DNA of 64,000 nucleotides, from the NCBI RefSeq assembly GCF_946480185.1, contig NZ_CAMLIG010000011.1, positions 1 to 64,000 on the forward strand, read 5' to 3'. The position numbers were made by a program, and so were the translations under genes. Below the pieces are notes generated by a model. It was not told where the DNA came from. It was given only the letters and a program-made list of their open reading frames with translations, and did no database searches. Numbering within the stretch: position 1 is the first letter of the stretch; the number at the start of each line of letters is the position of its first letter. The stretch is from an uncultured Pedobacter sp. GTDB lineage: Bacteria > Bacteroidota > Bacteroidia > Sphingobacteriales > Sphingobacteriaceae. Positions 56,445 to 64,000 of the stretch are shown here, in pieces.

Positions 56445-58232
56445 TTATTTTTTCTTTTGCTGATTGAGCTGTTGTTGTCTCATCATGTCTTCCATTTTTT
56501 TCTGGAAACCACCAGTTTTTTTCTTTGATTCAGGTTTCTTTTTGTTCTCCTGAATTTGTGCGTGGATTTTATCGTCATCAACAAATTTTCTGATAAAATA
56601 CTGCTGAGAGAAAGTTAAAATATTTGCACAGAAATAATAGTAGTTTAATCCGGCCGGATAGCTGTTTAACACCCCGAAAAAGATAAGCGGAGTAATGTAG
56701 CCAATGTATTTCATTTGACCCTGAGCGCCAGATACTTGGTTATTGAAGTAGGTGTATATTAACGTGGAAATTGTCATTAACATACACATTAAACTTATAT
56801 GACTCCATCCTAAAAACGGAATAGGAGGGAATTTAATCAATTCATCATAAGTGGACAAATCATGCATCCATAGGAAGCTTTCATGACGTAACTCGAATAA
56901 GTTCGGAAAGAAATAAAAGAAAGCCAATATAAACGGCATTTGGAAAACCATAGGCAAACAACCGCCTAGCGGGTTAACACCGGCTTGTTTATACAGCTTC
57001 ATGTATTCTTGTTGTACCAAAGCCTGGTTTCCTTCGCCTACTCTTGCCTTAATTTCTTCCATTTCCGGCTTTAAAACTCTCATTTTAGCCATGGATAAAT
57101 ACGACTTATAAGTGAATGGGAATAAAACCGTTTTAAGTATAAGTGTAAGCAATAAAATGATTAAGCCATAACCAAGGTTCATACTTTCAAAAAAGTTGAA
57201 AATTGGCAATACCAAAAAGCGGTTGATCCATTTTAACGGGCCCCAACCCATTTTTACCTGTTTCTCTAAATCTAAACCTTGAGCATGTAGCTGGCTAAAT
57301 TTGTTTGAACCAAAATAGAATTGGAGGTTGTAGCTGTTATCTTGATTGTTTTTATAAGGAAGGGAAAGTTGTGCGGCATAAGTTTTTACAGTAGCAGTAT
57401 CTGCTAAAGTGGTTATTTTAATATGCGCTTTACTAAAGCCATCTTTTGCTATTAACGCCGCAGAGAAAAAGTGCTCTTTAAACGAAATCCAGCTTGTTTT
57501 GCTTTCACTTAAAATTTTATCGTCGTCTTTATGTTCGCTCAAATAATCAACTGTACCGTCAGCTTCTCTGTAGTAAACCGTTGAACCTTGGCGCTCAACT
57601 TTTAAGTCTTTTTCTTGTTGCAATAGCTGTGTGTTCCAGTTTAATACCAAATCTCCAGAAGAGGCTTTAGTTTCCAAGCCCTTTACGTCAATTTTAAAAT
57701 CAACTTTATTTGCATCTGCCGGTAAAGAATAAGTGTAATTTACCGAAGAGCTATCCGCATTTGCCAACTGCATGACAAGGCCAGTAGCACTTTTGCTTAC
57801 AACTTTAAAAGGTTGGTCTGAGGTGTTTAAGGTCTTATTTGCAGTTTTGTAATCAAAACCAAAATTAGTGTCCTTAGCTTGAAAAAGTACAACCGGTTTG
57901 CCTTGGTAGGTGGTTTCGTTTTTAACCTCTACACTAACAATTTTACCGCCCTTATTTGAAAAAGTTACCTTTAAAGCCTTGTTTTCTAATACGCTCAACT
58001 CTTCTTTAAATGCGTTGGCAGCAATTGAAGTATCTGTTTTGGCTAATGCTACGCTATCTGTTAAGGTAGCTGCTTTTTTAGCCAGTGTTTGAGGATGCTT
58101 TTTTGCGTATGCAATTGAATCTTGTGTTATTTTTTCTCTTTTTATTTCTTCTGAGGAAGGTTTTAGTAGAAAAGTGGAACCCACCAAGATTACTAAAATC
58201 AGGAATAATCCTGTAAATGTATTTCTATCCAT
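56445..58232 (-). CDS. yidC: Membrane protein insertase YidC
   Basis: A 595-residue insertase for inner-membrane proteins, working alone or with Sec. The N-terminal helix (about 7-22) precedes a large periplasmic domain (about 25-345) with beta-rich segments, then the five-helix core with FNFFESMNLGYGLIILLLT, AGVNPLGGCLPMVFQMPF and SYPAGLNYYYFCANILT, and a basic C-terminal tail ending NQQKKK. Its position after pyrG (21 bases) suggests co-transcription. Confidence 0.97.
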   Translation of the reverse strand: MDRNTFTGLFLILVILVGSTFLLKPSSEEIKREKITQDSIAYAKKHPQTLAKKAATLTDSVALAKTDTSIAANAFKEELSVLENKALKVTFSNKGGKIVSVEVKNETTYQGKPVVLFQAKDTNFGFDYKTANKTLNTSDQPFKVVSKSATGLVMQLANADSSSVNYTYSLPADANKVDFKIDVKGLETKASSGDLVLNWNTQLLQQEKDLKVERQGSTVYYREADGTVDYLSEHKDDDKILSESKTSWISFKEHFFSAALIAKDGFSKAHIKITTLADTATVKTYAAQLSLPYKNNQDNSYNLQFYFGSNKFSQLHAQGLDLEKQVKMGWGPLKWINRFLVLPIFNFFESMNLGYGLIILLLTLILKTVLFPFTYKSYLSMAKMRVLKPEMEEIKARVGEGNQALVQQEYMKLYKQAGVNPLGGCLPMVFQMPFILAFFYFFPNLFELRHESFLWMHDLSTYDELIKFPPIPFLGWSHISLMCMLMTISTLIYTYFNNQVSGAQGQMKYIGYITPLIFFGVLNSYPAGLNYYYFCANILTFSQQYFIRKFVDDDKIHAQIQENKKKPESKKKTGGFQKKMEDMMRQQQLNQQKKK

Positions 58233-58253
58233 TATTTAAGTTTAATGCTTCTT

Positions 58254-59867
58254 TTATATTTTCTTTTTTGAGTGCTCAATTGAAGCGGCGACAAATTTAA
58301 CAAAAAGTGGGTGTGGATTTGCAACAGTTGACTTTAATTCGGGGTGAAACTGTGCGGCCACAAAATAAGGATGGTTTTTAAGTTCTACTATTTCAACCAA
58401 ATTGTTATCCGGATTAAATCCAGAAGCAATCATCCCTGCATTTTCATAAGCTTCCAAAAATTTGTTGTTGAACTCGTAACGGTGTCTGTGGCGTTCCGTA
58501 ATTTTTGATTTACCGTAAATGGCATGGGCTTTTGTTCCCTTTTTTATTTCGCAAGTATAAGAACCCAAACGCATGGTACCGCCTTTAAGCGTTACTTTTT
58601 TCTGTTCTTCCATCATCGAAATTACGTCGTCTTCGGTATTTTCGTCCATTTCTGTACTATGGGCGTTTTTTAAACCTAAAACGTTTCTGCCAAATTCAAT
58701 AACGGCGCATTGCATTCCTAAACATATACCAAAAAACGGAATGTTGTTTTCTCTGATGTATTGTATTGCAGTAATTTTTCCTTCAATACCCCTGGCTCCA
58801 AAACCAGGAGCTACCAAAACACCGTCTAAATTACCAAGCTTTGCTTTTACATTTTCTGGTGTAATACTTTCAGAGTGGATACATTCTACGCGTACTTTGC
58901 ATTCATTTTGCGCACCGGCATGTATAAATGATTCTGTGATCGATTTATAAGCATCAGGTAATTCTACATATTTACCAACTAAGCCAATTTTTATTTCAGA
59001 TGTTGGATTTTTTAAATGGCCTAAAAATTCTTTCCACTTTTCTAAATCAGGCTCATTTTTTAAAGGAAGCTTTAATTTTGATAATACAGTACGATCCAAC
59101 TGCTCTTTTAACATCAATAAAGGAACATCGTAAATGGTTTTTGCATCCATAGACTCTATCACGGCATTGATGTTCACATTACAGAATAAAGCAATTTTTT
59201 TTCTGATATCTTGTGAGATGTGATGCTCTGTACGGCAAACCAAAATGTCTGGCTGAATACCATATTCTAACAACATTTTAACCGAGTGCTGCGTTGGTTT
59301 AGTTTTTAATTCTCCGGCAGCGGCCAAAAACGGAATTAAAGTCAAATGAATAACAATTGCATTATTTGAGCCTGCTTCCCATTTAAACTGACGAACGGCT
59401 TCTATATAAGGCAAAGATTCAATGTCGCCAACAGTTCCCCCAAGCTCTGTAATCACAATGTCGTAATCGCCATTTTCGCCAAGTAAACGCATATTACGTT
59501 TAATTTCATCAGTAATATGTGGAACAACCTGAACCGTTTTTCCTAAATATGCGCCTTCTCTTTCACGGTTGATTACATTTTGATAAATTCTCCCGGTAGT
59601 GATATTGTTGGCCTGTGTGGTAGGAACATTCAAAAAACGTTCGTAATGACCTAAGTCTAAATCTGTTTCGGCGCCGTCTTCGGTTACATAACATTCGCCA
59701 TGCTCATACGGATTTAAAGTTCCTGGGTCAATATTGATATAAGGATCAAATTTTTGGATAGTTACGCGGTAACCTCTGGCCTGTAAAAGTTTAGCTAATG
59801 ATGCGGAAATAATACCTTTCCCTAAAGACGATGTAACGCCCCCCGTAACAAAAATATACTTAGTCAT
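58254..59867 (-). CDS. pyrG: CTP synthase
   Basis: PyrG makes CTP from UTP with glutamine and ATP. The 537-residue protein has an N-terminal synthase domain with [12 protein letters not shown] (about 7-18) and a C-terminal class I glutaminase with the nucleophile Cys in GICLGMQ (about 381-387) and HPEL near the end. The Met at 59867 ([10 protein letters not shown]) is preferred over 59891 as the family start. It precedes yidC on the same strand. Confidence 0.98.
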   Translation of the reverse strand: MTKYIFVTGGVTSSLGKGIISASLAKLLQARGYRVTIQKFDPYINIDPGTLNPYEHGECYVTEDGAETDLDLGHYERFLNVPTTQANNITTGRIYQNVINREREGAYLGKTVQVVPHITDEIKRNMRLLGENGDYDIVITELGGTVGDIESLPYIEAVRQFKWEAGSNNAIVIHLTLIPFLAAAGELKTKPTQHSVKMLLEYGIQPDILVCRTEHHISQDIRKKIALFCNVNINAVIESMDAKTIYDVPLLMLKEQLDRTVLSKLKLPLKNEPDLEKWKEFLGHLKNPTSEIKIGLVGKYVELPDAYKSITESFIHAGAQNECKVRVECIHSESITPENVKAKLGNLDGVLVAPGFGARGIEGKITAIQYIRENNIPFFGICLGMQCAVIEFGRNVLGLKNAHSTEMDENTEDDVISMMEEQKKVTLKGGTMRLGSYTCEIKKGTKAHAIYGKSKITERHRHRYEFNNKFLEAYENAGMIASGFNPDNNLVEIVELKNHPYFVAAQFHPELKSTVANPHPLFVKFVAASIEHSKKKI

Positions 59868-60149
59868 GTTGGATTTTGTTGTTTTTAACAATCTAAAAAG
59901 GCGAAACGGATGACGCTTTTTAAATGTGTTTGTACGGGATGCAAAATTAGGTTTTTTTTCCGATTTTGAGCTATTAACGTAAATGTATTTTCAGTAAACG
60001 CAATCATTTGTCTTTTTTGAAATCTTATCATTGGTAATGCTTTGATTTGATGGAATTAAGCATTTTTTATTAATGAGGTGGATTAGGTTTTGCAGAAATA
60101 AGCTGGCTGATTTAGTTCTTAATTGAGCTTTTGTTTTAATTTTGTGTAT

Positions 60150-60584
60150 ATGAATTCTATTTATAAAAGTTTGTTGTTGCGCTATCAAAATTATTTGATA
60201 GAATTTTATCAGTTGATAGAGGATAAAGAGATTTTTGATTCGGAAGAGTTGAAAAAAGCTTTGGCTATAAAAGATTTTTTAGATACCCTTCCTGATTTTG
60301 ATGGTGGTTTTGAAATTGAATTGGGGATTAGGGTTTCTTTGGGCGAACTTGAAAATAATTGGTTGATACAAATAGCCGACGATGGTTTCTCTGTGCGCTC
60401 CTATACTGTTGATGGTTTAGACGAAACAGACGAATGGTTTTTTCATTACCATGATGACAGTAAGGAATACGAAGGAAATCTTTTTGCTGATGGCGACTGG
60501 GATTTGTTTTTAGAGGAAGTTGCGGATATAGATGGGTTTGATGGAAGGAAATTAAGTGCAGTATTGACTTATAATGTGGAATGA
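60150..60584 (+). CDS. Unknown acidic protein
   Basis: A 144-residue, very acidic cytoplasmic protein. The start at 60150 (MNSIYKSLLLRYQ) is used because the earlier in-frame TTG at 60123 is unlikely. No known motif was recognised; the middle part alternates charged and aromatic residues (SVRSYTVDGLDETDEWFFHY). It may belong to the accessory block with the next gene, 63 bases downstream. Confidence 0.6.
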   Translation: MNSIYKSLLLRYQNYLIEFYQLIEDKEIFDSEELKKALAIKDFLDTLPDFDGGFEIELGIRVSLGELENNWLIQIADDGFSVRSYTVDGLDETDEWFFHYHDDSKEYEGNLFADGDWDLFLEEVADIDGFDGRKLSAVLTYNVE

Positions 60585-60647
60585 CGGTTGAATTTGGTGG
60601 GACGTGGATGTTACACTATTTAAGAGAACAAGAAATAAAAAACAAGG

Positions 60648-61592
60648 ATGGCAATTTTTGAAATAGAGAAAGGAAAAGCAAAACGAGTTCGGCTAAGTGA
60701 TTTTAAACTTGAAAAAGACTTGCAAGCACTGATCGAGGACAACTTGGAGACAATATTTAACTGCCGACTTATTGCAACCGAATTTTCGACAGGAAACATT
60801 CATTCGGGACGAATTGACACATTAGCACTTTCAGAAGACAATAATCCGGTAATTATTGAATACAAAAAAGTTGCCTCGTCTGATTTAATAAATCAAAGTC
60901 TTTACTATTTGCACTGGATTAAAGACCATAAGGGCGACTTTCAAATCGCGGTAAATAAAACTTTAGGGAAAAATATTGAAGTTGATTGGTCGGGTATACG
61001 GGTGATTTGCCTAGCCCCGGAATATAAAAAATATGACCTACATGCTGTTCAAGTGATGGGAGCAAATATTGAACTTTGGCAACACAAAATCTACGAAAAC
61101 GGAATTTTGAGTATTGAAGAAGTTTATAAACGAACGACTTCAACTTCAAATTGGGATACCACCGACGAACTCTATGGGAAAAACCCGATAATGGTTGAAG
61201 CAGGCAAAAAAGCAGCAGTGACTAGAAAGACTGCGACCTACACGCTTGAAGAGCATTTCGAAAAACTTGACGATAACATACTCGAATTATTTAACGCAGT
61301 TCGTGATTTCATCATCACAATTGATAGTTCCATAGAAGAAACACCAAAGAAAAATTATATCGCTTACAAGACGAGTCAGAATTTCGCCTGTTTACAGACT
61401 TACAAGAAAAAGTTGGTTTTGTACCTTAAACTAAATCCCAAGGAAGTACATCCAACACCTACTCAAGGCAGAGATGTTAAAGAAATTGGACACTTTGGGA
61501 CCGGAGATTTCGAATTGACGATTAAAGACTTGAAGGACTTTGAAGAAACAAAACATTTGATTAACGAAGCATATAAGAATATAGGCGGATAA
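60648..61592 (+). CDS. DUF5655 protein with PD-(D/E)XK nuclease-like N-terminal domain
   Basis: A 314-residue protein. The N-terminal part (about 1-130) has the restriction-endonuclease-like signature GRIDTLALSEDNNPVIIEYK, with Asp in GRID and the ExK pair in IIEYKK, as in DUF91/NucS-like proteins. The C-terminal half (about 215-310) matches DUF5655, often found in restriction or defence genes. Codon choice (many GAC, CGA, GGA, TTG) differs from neighbours and hints at transfer. Possible defence or repair function. Confidence 0.8.
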   Translation: MAIFEIEKGKAKRVRLSDFKLEKDLQALIEDNLETIFNCRLIATEFSTGNIHSGRIDTLALSEDNNPVIIEYKKVASSDLINQSLYYLHWIKDHKGDFQIAVNKTLGKNIEVDWSGIRVICLAPEYKKYDLHAVQVMGANIELWQHKIYENGILSIEEVYKRTTSTSNWDTTDELYGKNPIMVEAGKKAAVTRKTATYTLEEHFEKLDDNILELFNAVRDFIITIDSSIEETPKKNYIAYKTSQNFACLQTYKKKLVLYLKLNPKEVHPTPTQGRDVKEIGHFGTGDFELTIKDLKDFEETKHLINEAYKNIGG

Positions 61593-61605
61593 TTAAAAAA
61601 ACTCC

Positions 61606-61694
61606 GTCCTTAGTCTGTAGGGCAGGGTAATAGCGGAAAGGGGACTAAGGATTTTGCAAATAGAGAAAAGTTTATAACTCTATATGAATGACTC
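61606..61694. repeat. Direct repeat flanking the toxin-antitoxin pair, copy 1
   Basis: It begins GTCCTTAGTCTGTAGGGCAG and ends with tctatatgaatgactc. The start and middle pair as TCCTTAGTC with GACTAAGGA (9 bp). Copy 2 is at 62562-62661. Confidence 0.9.
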
Positions 61695-61738
61695 AAATTT
61701 GACTGTTTTTTTGATGTTTGGTCTAAAAAGCACCAGTT

Positions 61739-61870
61739 ATGTCTATAAGGAAAAGAGACGCTCGAACAGCCAATAATAACATTTCTCAAACCCGAAAATC
61801 GTTAGAAGAAATTTCAAAAGAAACTCTAGATATCAAATACGCCTTAAAGATTATATATTTGTACGTATAA
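61739..61870 (+). other. Short frame of 43 codons upstream of the antitoxin
   Basis: An ATG-to-TAA frame reading MSIRKRDARTANNN at its start, basic at the N-terminus. It runs through the predicted antitoxin promoter and ends 10 bases before the antitoxin ATG. There is no supporting similarity, so it is a weak candidate only. Confidence 0.25.
61854..61861 (+). promoter_or_regulatory. Putative promoter of the toxin-antitoxin operon
   Basis: TATATTTG matches TAnnTTTG exactly and lies 19 bases before the antitoxin ATG. No clear -33 element. Confidence 0.5.
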
Positions 61871-61880
61871 AACTTTTGAT

Positions 61881-62129
61881 ATGGATACTAAACTCACATT
61901 AAAGCTCGATCAAGAAATTATTGAAAAAGCTAAGCAATATGCTTCTGAAAGGAAATTAAGCTTATCCCGATTAATCGAAAATTATCTTAATTCTTTAACT
62001 TCAGACAAACCTAAAAGCGAACTGCAGATATCACCTTTTGTGAAAAGTCTTACTTCTGGAATTAAAATTCCGGCTGATTATGATTATAAAAAAGACCGTA
62101 CGGATTACTTAGAACAAAAATACAAATGA
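61881..62129 (+). CDS. DUF6364-family antitoxin
   Basis: An 82-residue protein with a ribbon-helix-helix-like N-terminus (LTLKLDQEIIEKAKQYASER, about 5-24) and a C-terminal tail of PVKSLTSGIK-type (residues 56-70) that would wrap the toxin. DUF6364 proteins are antitoxins of PIN toxins in Bacteroidota. The stop overlaps the toxin start by 4 bases (ATGA), a classic toxin-antitoxin layout. Confidence 0.88.
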   Translation: MDTKLTLKLDQEIIEKAKQYASERKLSLSRLIENYLNSLTSDKPKSELQISPFVKSLTSGIKIPADYDYKKDRTDYLEQKYK

Positions 62130-62539
62130 CCAAAGTATTTTTAGATACTAATGTTATATTGGATTTGTTAGCAGAAAGAATCCCCTTTTTTGATTCAATT
62201 GCTAAAGTTGCAACTTTAGCTGATCAAAAGAAACTTAGGTTAATTGTATCTCCGTTATCATTCACAACTGTTGAGTATGTTTTAAATAAATTTGAATCTT
62301 CTGAAGTTGTTCTAAACAAATTAAGAAAATTTAAAATCATTTGTGAAGTCTGTGAGGTTAATGAAGAAACAATTGAGAAGGGGTTAAATTCAAATTTTAA
62401 AGATTTTGAAGATGCAGTTCAATATTTCACGGCAATTCAGTCTAATTGCTCGATCATCATTACTAGAAACGGGAGAGATTTTAAGAATTCAAGTATTCCG
62501 ATAATGACCGCAGATGAATATTTAAGCAGTATAGTTTAA
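62126..62539 (+). CDS. PIN-domain toxin (VapC-like)
   Basis: A 137-residue PIN ribonuclease. Acidic active-site residues are in FLDTNVILDLL (Asp7), TTVEYVLN (Glu), and KDFEDAVQYFTA with Asp near 91 and 95; TRNGRDF closes the fold. It is coupled to the DUF6364 antitoxin. Toxins of this class usually cut tRNA or rRNA; the target here is unknown. Confidence 0.92.
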   Translation: MTKVFLDTNVILDLLAERIPFFDSIAKVATLADQKKLRLIVSPLSFTTVEYVLNKFESSEVVLNKLRKFKIICEVCEVNEETIEKGLNSNFKDFEDAVQYFTAIQSNCSIIITRNGRDFKNSSIPIMTADEYLSSIV

Positions 62540-62561
62540 AGTGATTTCTCCTAACCCCTCT

Positions 62562-62661
62562 GTCCTTAGTCTGTAGGGCAGGGCAAGAGCGGAAAGGGAC
62601 TAAGGATTTTGCAAATAGAAAAGAGTTTATAAAAGAGTTTATAATTCTATATGAATAACTC
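62562..62661. repeat. Direct repeat flanking the toxin-antitoxin pair, copy 2
   Basis: It matches 61606-61694 closely, with few substitutions, one missing G and a 12-bp tandem duplication (AAGAGTTTATAA twice, 62621-62632 and 62633-62644). It keeps the TCCTTAGTC/GACTAAGGA-type arms with slight change. Confidence 0.92.
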
Positions 62662-62662
62662 C

Positions 62663-62713
62663 GGAATTAAAATTCCGGTTGACTGTGATTATAAAAAAGA
62701 CCGTACGGATTAC
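62663..62713 (+). pseudogene. Remnant of a second antitoxin gene (3' end)
   Basis: 51 bases match 62058-62108, the last part of the antitoxin gene, at 48 of 51 positions. No start, remaining coding part or toxin follows. It sits directly after repeat copy 2, so it is what remains of a duplicated module. Confidence 0.9.
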
Positions 62714-62740
62714 TCCAGCTTAGCTCAATGATTTCCCCGC

Positions 62741-62800
62741 CCTCTGTAGTTAAAAATCTTCGCTCACTTCGTGAAAATCTCTGCGCTTTGTGGTTAAAAG
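62741..62800. repeat. Low-complexity intergenic sequence with two related words
   Basis: CCTCTGTAGTTAAAAATC (62741-62758) and GCTTTGTGGTTAAAAGCC (62785-62802) are imperfect copies. Similar ctctgtggttaaa words are common between Bacteroidota genes. No gene is seen in 62714-62854. Confidence 0.5.
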
Positions 62801-62854
62801 CCTATCAAACCCGTGTTACCTAATTAAGTCTCCTGCCGTCAACATAACGAATCG

Positions 62855-63439
62855 TTACCTGCCCATCATTTTCGCAACATATTTACCAATAATATCAAAT
62901 TCTATATTAACAAAATCACCGGGTTTAACGTTTTGTAAATTGGTATGTTCAAAAGTATAAGGAATAATTGCAACTGAAAAAGTGTTTTCTCCAGAATTTA
63001 CCACGGTTAAACTAATCCCGTTAACACAAACAGAACCTTTTTCTACCGTCACATTTCCTTTGGATGCATCGTATTCAAAAGTAAAAACCCAGCTTCCGTC
63101 AGCTTCTTGTAAGTTGGTACATTTTGCGGTTTGGTCCACGTGGCCTTGAACAATATGTCCGTCTAAACGGCCGTTCATCTGCATACAACGCTCTAAATTG
63201 ATTAAATCACCAACTTTCAAATCTCCAATATTGGTTTTCTGTAAAGTTTCGTCAATTGCAGTTACGGTATGTTCATTGCCATTCAAATCAACTACAGTTA
63301 AACAAACACCATTATGCGCCACAGATTGATCTATCTTTAATTCTCTCGAAATGTCAGACTCAACTGTGATGTGCAAATTACTTTGCTCTTTTTTGAGCTG
63401 GGTGATTTTACCCAATGTTTCAATGATTCCTGTAAACAA
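62855..63439 (-). CDS. ribE: Riboflavin synthase, alpha chain
   Basis: The enzyme converts two 6,7-dimethyl-8-ribityllumazine into riboflavin. The 194-residue protein begins MFTGIIE and has two lumazine-binding repeats with NGVCLTVV (about 44-51) and NGISLTVV (about 140-147), each followed by the typical ETLQKTN and YTFEHTN segments. Length is normal. No FMN riboswitch was seen upstream. Confidence 0.95.
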   Translation of the reverse strand: MFTGIIETLGKITQLKKEQSNLHITVESDISRELKIDQSVAHNGVCLTVVDLNGNEHTVTAIDETLQKTNIGDLKVGDLINLERCMQMNGRLDGHIVQGHVDQTAKCTNLQEADGSWVFTFEYDASKGNVTVEKGSVCVNGISLTVVNSGENTFSVAIIPYTFEHTNLQNVKPGDFVNIEFDIIGKYVAKMMGR

Positions 63440-63813
63440 TTGATATGTATTTAAAGCGTGAATTTTTGCCTCTCGTTAAATTTTGTTATATTTAAAACTG
63501 GTTGAACAACATTAAAAAAAGACAGCCAAATTTAATAAAATCTACTGTATTGCTATTGCGTAAACAAAATAGATTTGCAGAATTTGACACCAAATTGTAT
63601 TTTGATCTTCAGCCTGATTTGGTTTGCGTTAACGATTGCAACGGTATCTTTTTTTGTCATCTTGAGTGGAGTCGAAGCAAAAAAAGATTTAGTGTAAAGC
63701 GTGTAAAAGCAGCCTAATTGAATGCTTTGCGAATAATTGAGCAATTAATGAATCAATAATAGAAAATTGATATATTAGCGTTGGCTAAAACATATACCCA
63801 AACCTTTTGATTA
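63440..63813. other. Gene-free region with a dispersed repeat word
   Basis: About 370 bases without a credible gene. At 63654-63679 the segment tttgtcatcttgagtgg/agtcgaagc resembles a sequence widely scattered between Bacteroidota genes. Frames at 63502-63717 and 63553-63744 read through it and are not believed. Confidence 0.5.
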
Positions 63814-64000
63814 ATGGCTTCCAATATTGTAAACGAAGTAGAACATATTGATGATATCTATAAGTTAACTTCTATCCTTTTAGAAAATAAAGAAGATTCT
63901 TTAGAACAATTATTAGAAGCAGCCTGCAAAATCTTCAAAGCTGATTTGGGCGTAATTTGCCTTTTAAAGGATGATAAATACATTGTAACCAGTGTGCACT
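63814..64000 (+). CDS. GAF-domain protein, truncated by the window end
   Basis: The first 62 codons of a gene that runs off the window. It begins MASNIVNEVEHIDDIYKL and continues ILLENKEDSLEQLLEAACKI (split) then FKADLGVICLLKDDKYIV, the pattern of the first half of a GAF domain. GAF sensor kinases often start this way, but the output domain is not visible. Confidence 0.7.
   Translation, partial: MASNIVNEVEHIDDIYKLTSILLENKEDSLEQLLEAACKIFKADLGVICLLKDDKYIVTSVH

Noticed and set aside
59991..60188. 65-codon minus-strand frame upstream of pyrG
   Set aside because: Overlaps the start of the better supported plus-strand gene and has no motif.
63502..63744. Overlapping short frames on both strands
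   Set aside because: Both read through a dispersed intergenic repeat word and lack protein features.

Overview
The window looks like a chromosomal segment of a Bacteroidota bacterium, most likely a Pedobacter-like member of the Sphingobacteriaceae. The signs are AT-rich DNA, start codons without Shine-Dalgarno runs, several TAnnTTTG promoter elements, and lineage-typical families: DUF4294, DUF3822, BshB1, a lipoprotein TamA (TamL), a bifunctional Rel/SpoT, and a PnuT transporter behind a TPP riboswitch. The genus is an inference; no rRNA gene is present. Most of the window is core chromosome in short operons. No prophage, integron or intact insertion sequence was seen.

Layout. 0-5 kb: efp, then a reverse-strand rsh-fur-purA operon. 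5-8 kb: DUF4294 protein, glutathione peroxidase, BshB1, and Sua5-type threonylcarbamoyl-AMP synthase. 8-12.5 kb: DUF3822-rsmD-coaD operon, a RecD-like helicase, an untracked 56-residue basic protein, tRNA-Cys and an RNA ribose methyltransferase. 12.5-20 kb: envelope genes (TamL, ClC channel, patatin with a barrel domain, glycine-zipper lipoprotein). 20-32.5 kb: alaS, a repeat-filled gap of about 0.9 kb, an OmpA protein, a nucleotidyltransferase, two peptidases, an RNA methyltransferase, PAP2 and BrkB. 32.6-35.4 kb: TPP riboswitch, pnuT, an acyl-CoA-dehydrogenase-like flavoprotein and a LuxR regulator. 35.8-40.6 kb: an SGNH/MBOAT O-acetylation pair, cytochrome b561, two lipoproteins and a TetR regulator. 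40.8-43.9 kb: metY-hom under a SAM-I riboswitch followed by a Cys/Met-rich leader ORF. 44-54.5 kb: mgtE, bioB, GNAT, rpiA, phosphatase, CrtA-like, MarC, GDSL hydrolase, DUF4397, GlcNAc-kinase-like and CobW. 54.5-60 kb: a receiver protein with a pseudo-receiver/sugar-transferase fusion, yidC and pyrG. 60-62.7 kb: a small accessory island (unknown acidic protein, DUF5655/PD-(D/E)XK protein, DUF6364-PIN toxin-antitoxin pair) carrying a partial duplication. 62.8-64 kb: riboflavin synthase and a truncated GAF-domain gene.

How the genes work together. The rel-fur-purA operon joins ppGpp metabolism, metal-dependent regulation and AMP synthesis. The metY-hom operon makes homoserine and converts its acyl ester to homocysteine, and its leader appears to sense SAM and possibly charged Cys-tRNA. 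The pnuT operon imports thiamine or a precursor under TPP control. BshB1 supports bacillithiol synthesis. The MBOAT/SGNH pair and the phosphosugar transferase point to modified surface polysaccharide.

The observations most worth a second look are the metY leader with riboswitch plus Cys/Met-rich leader peptide, the TPP riboswitch carrying a structured insert of roughly 85-90 nt, the degenerate receiver fused to a sugar transferase beside an intact receiver, and the partial duplication around the toxin-antitoxin pair.
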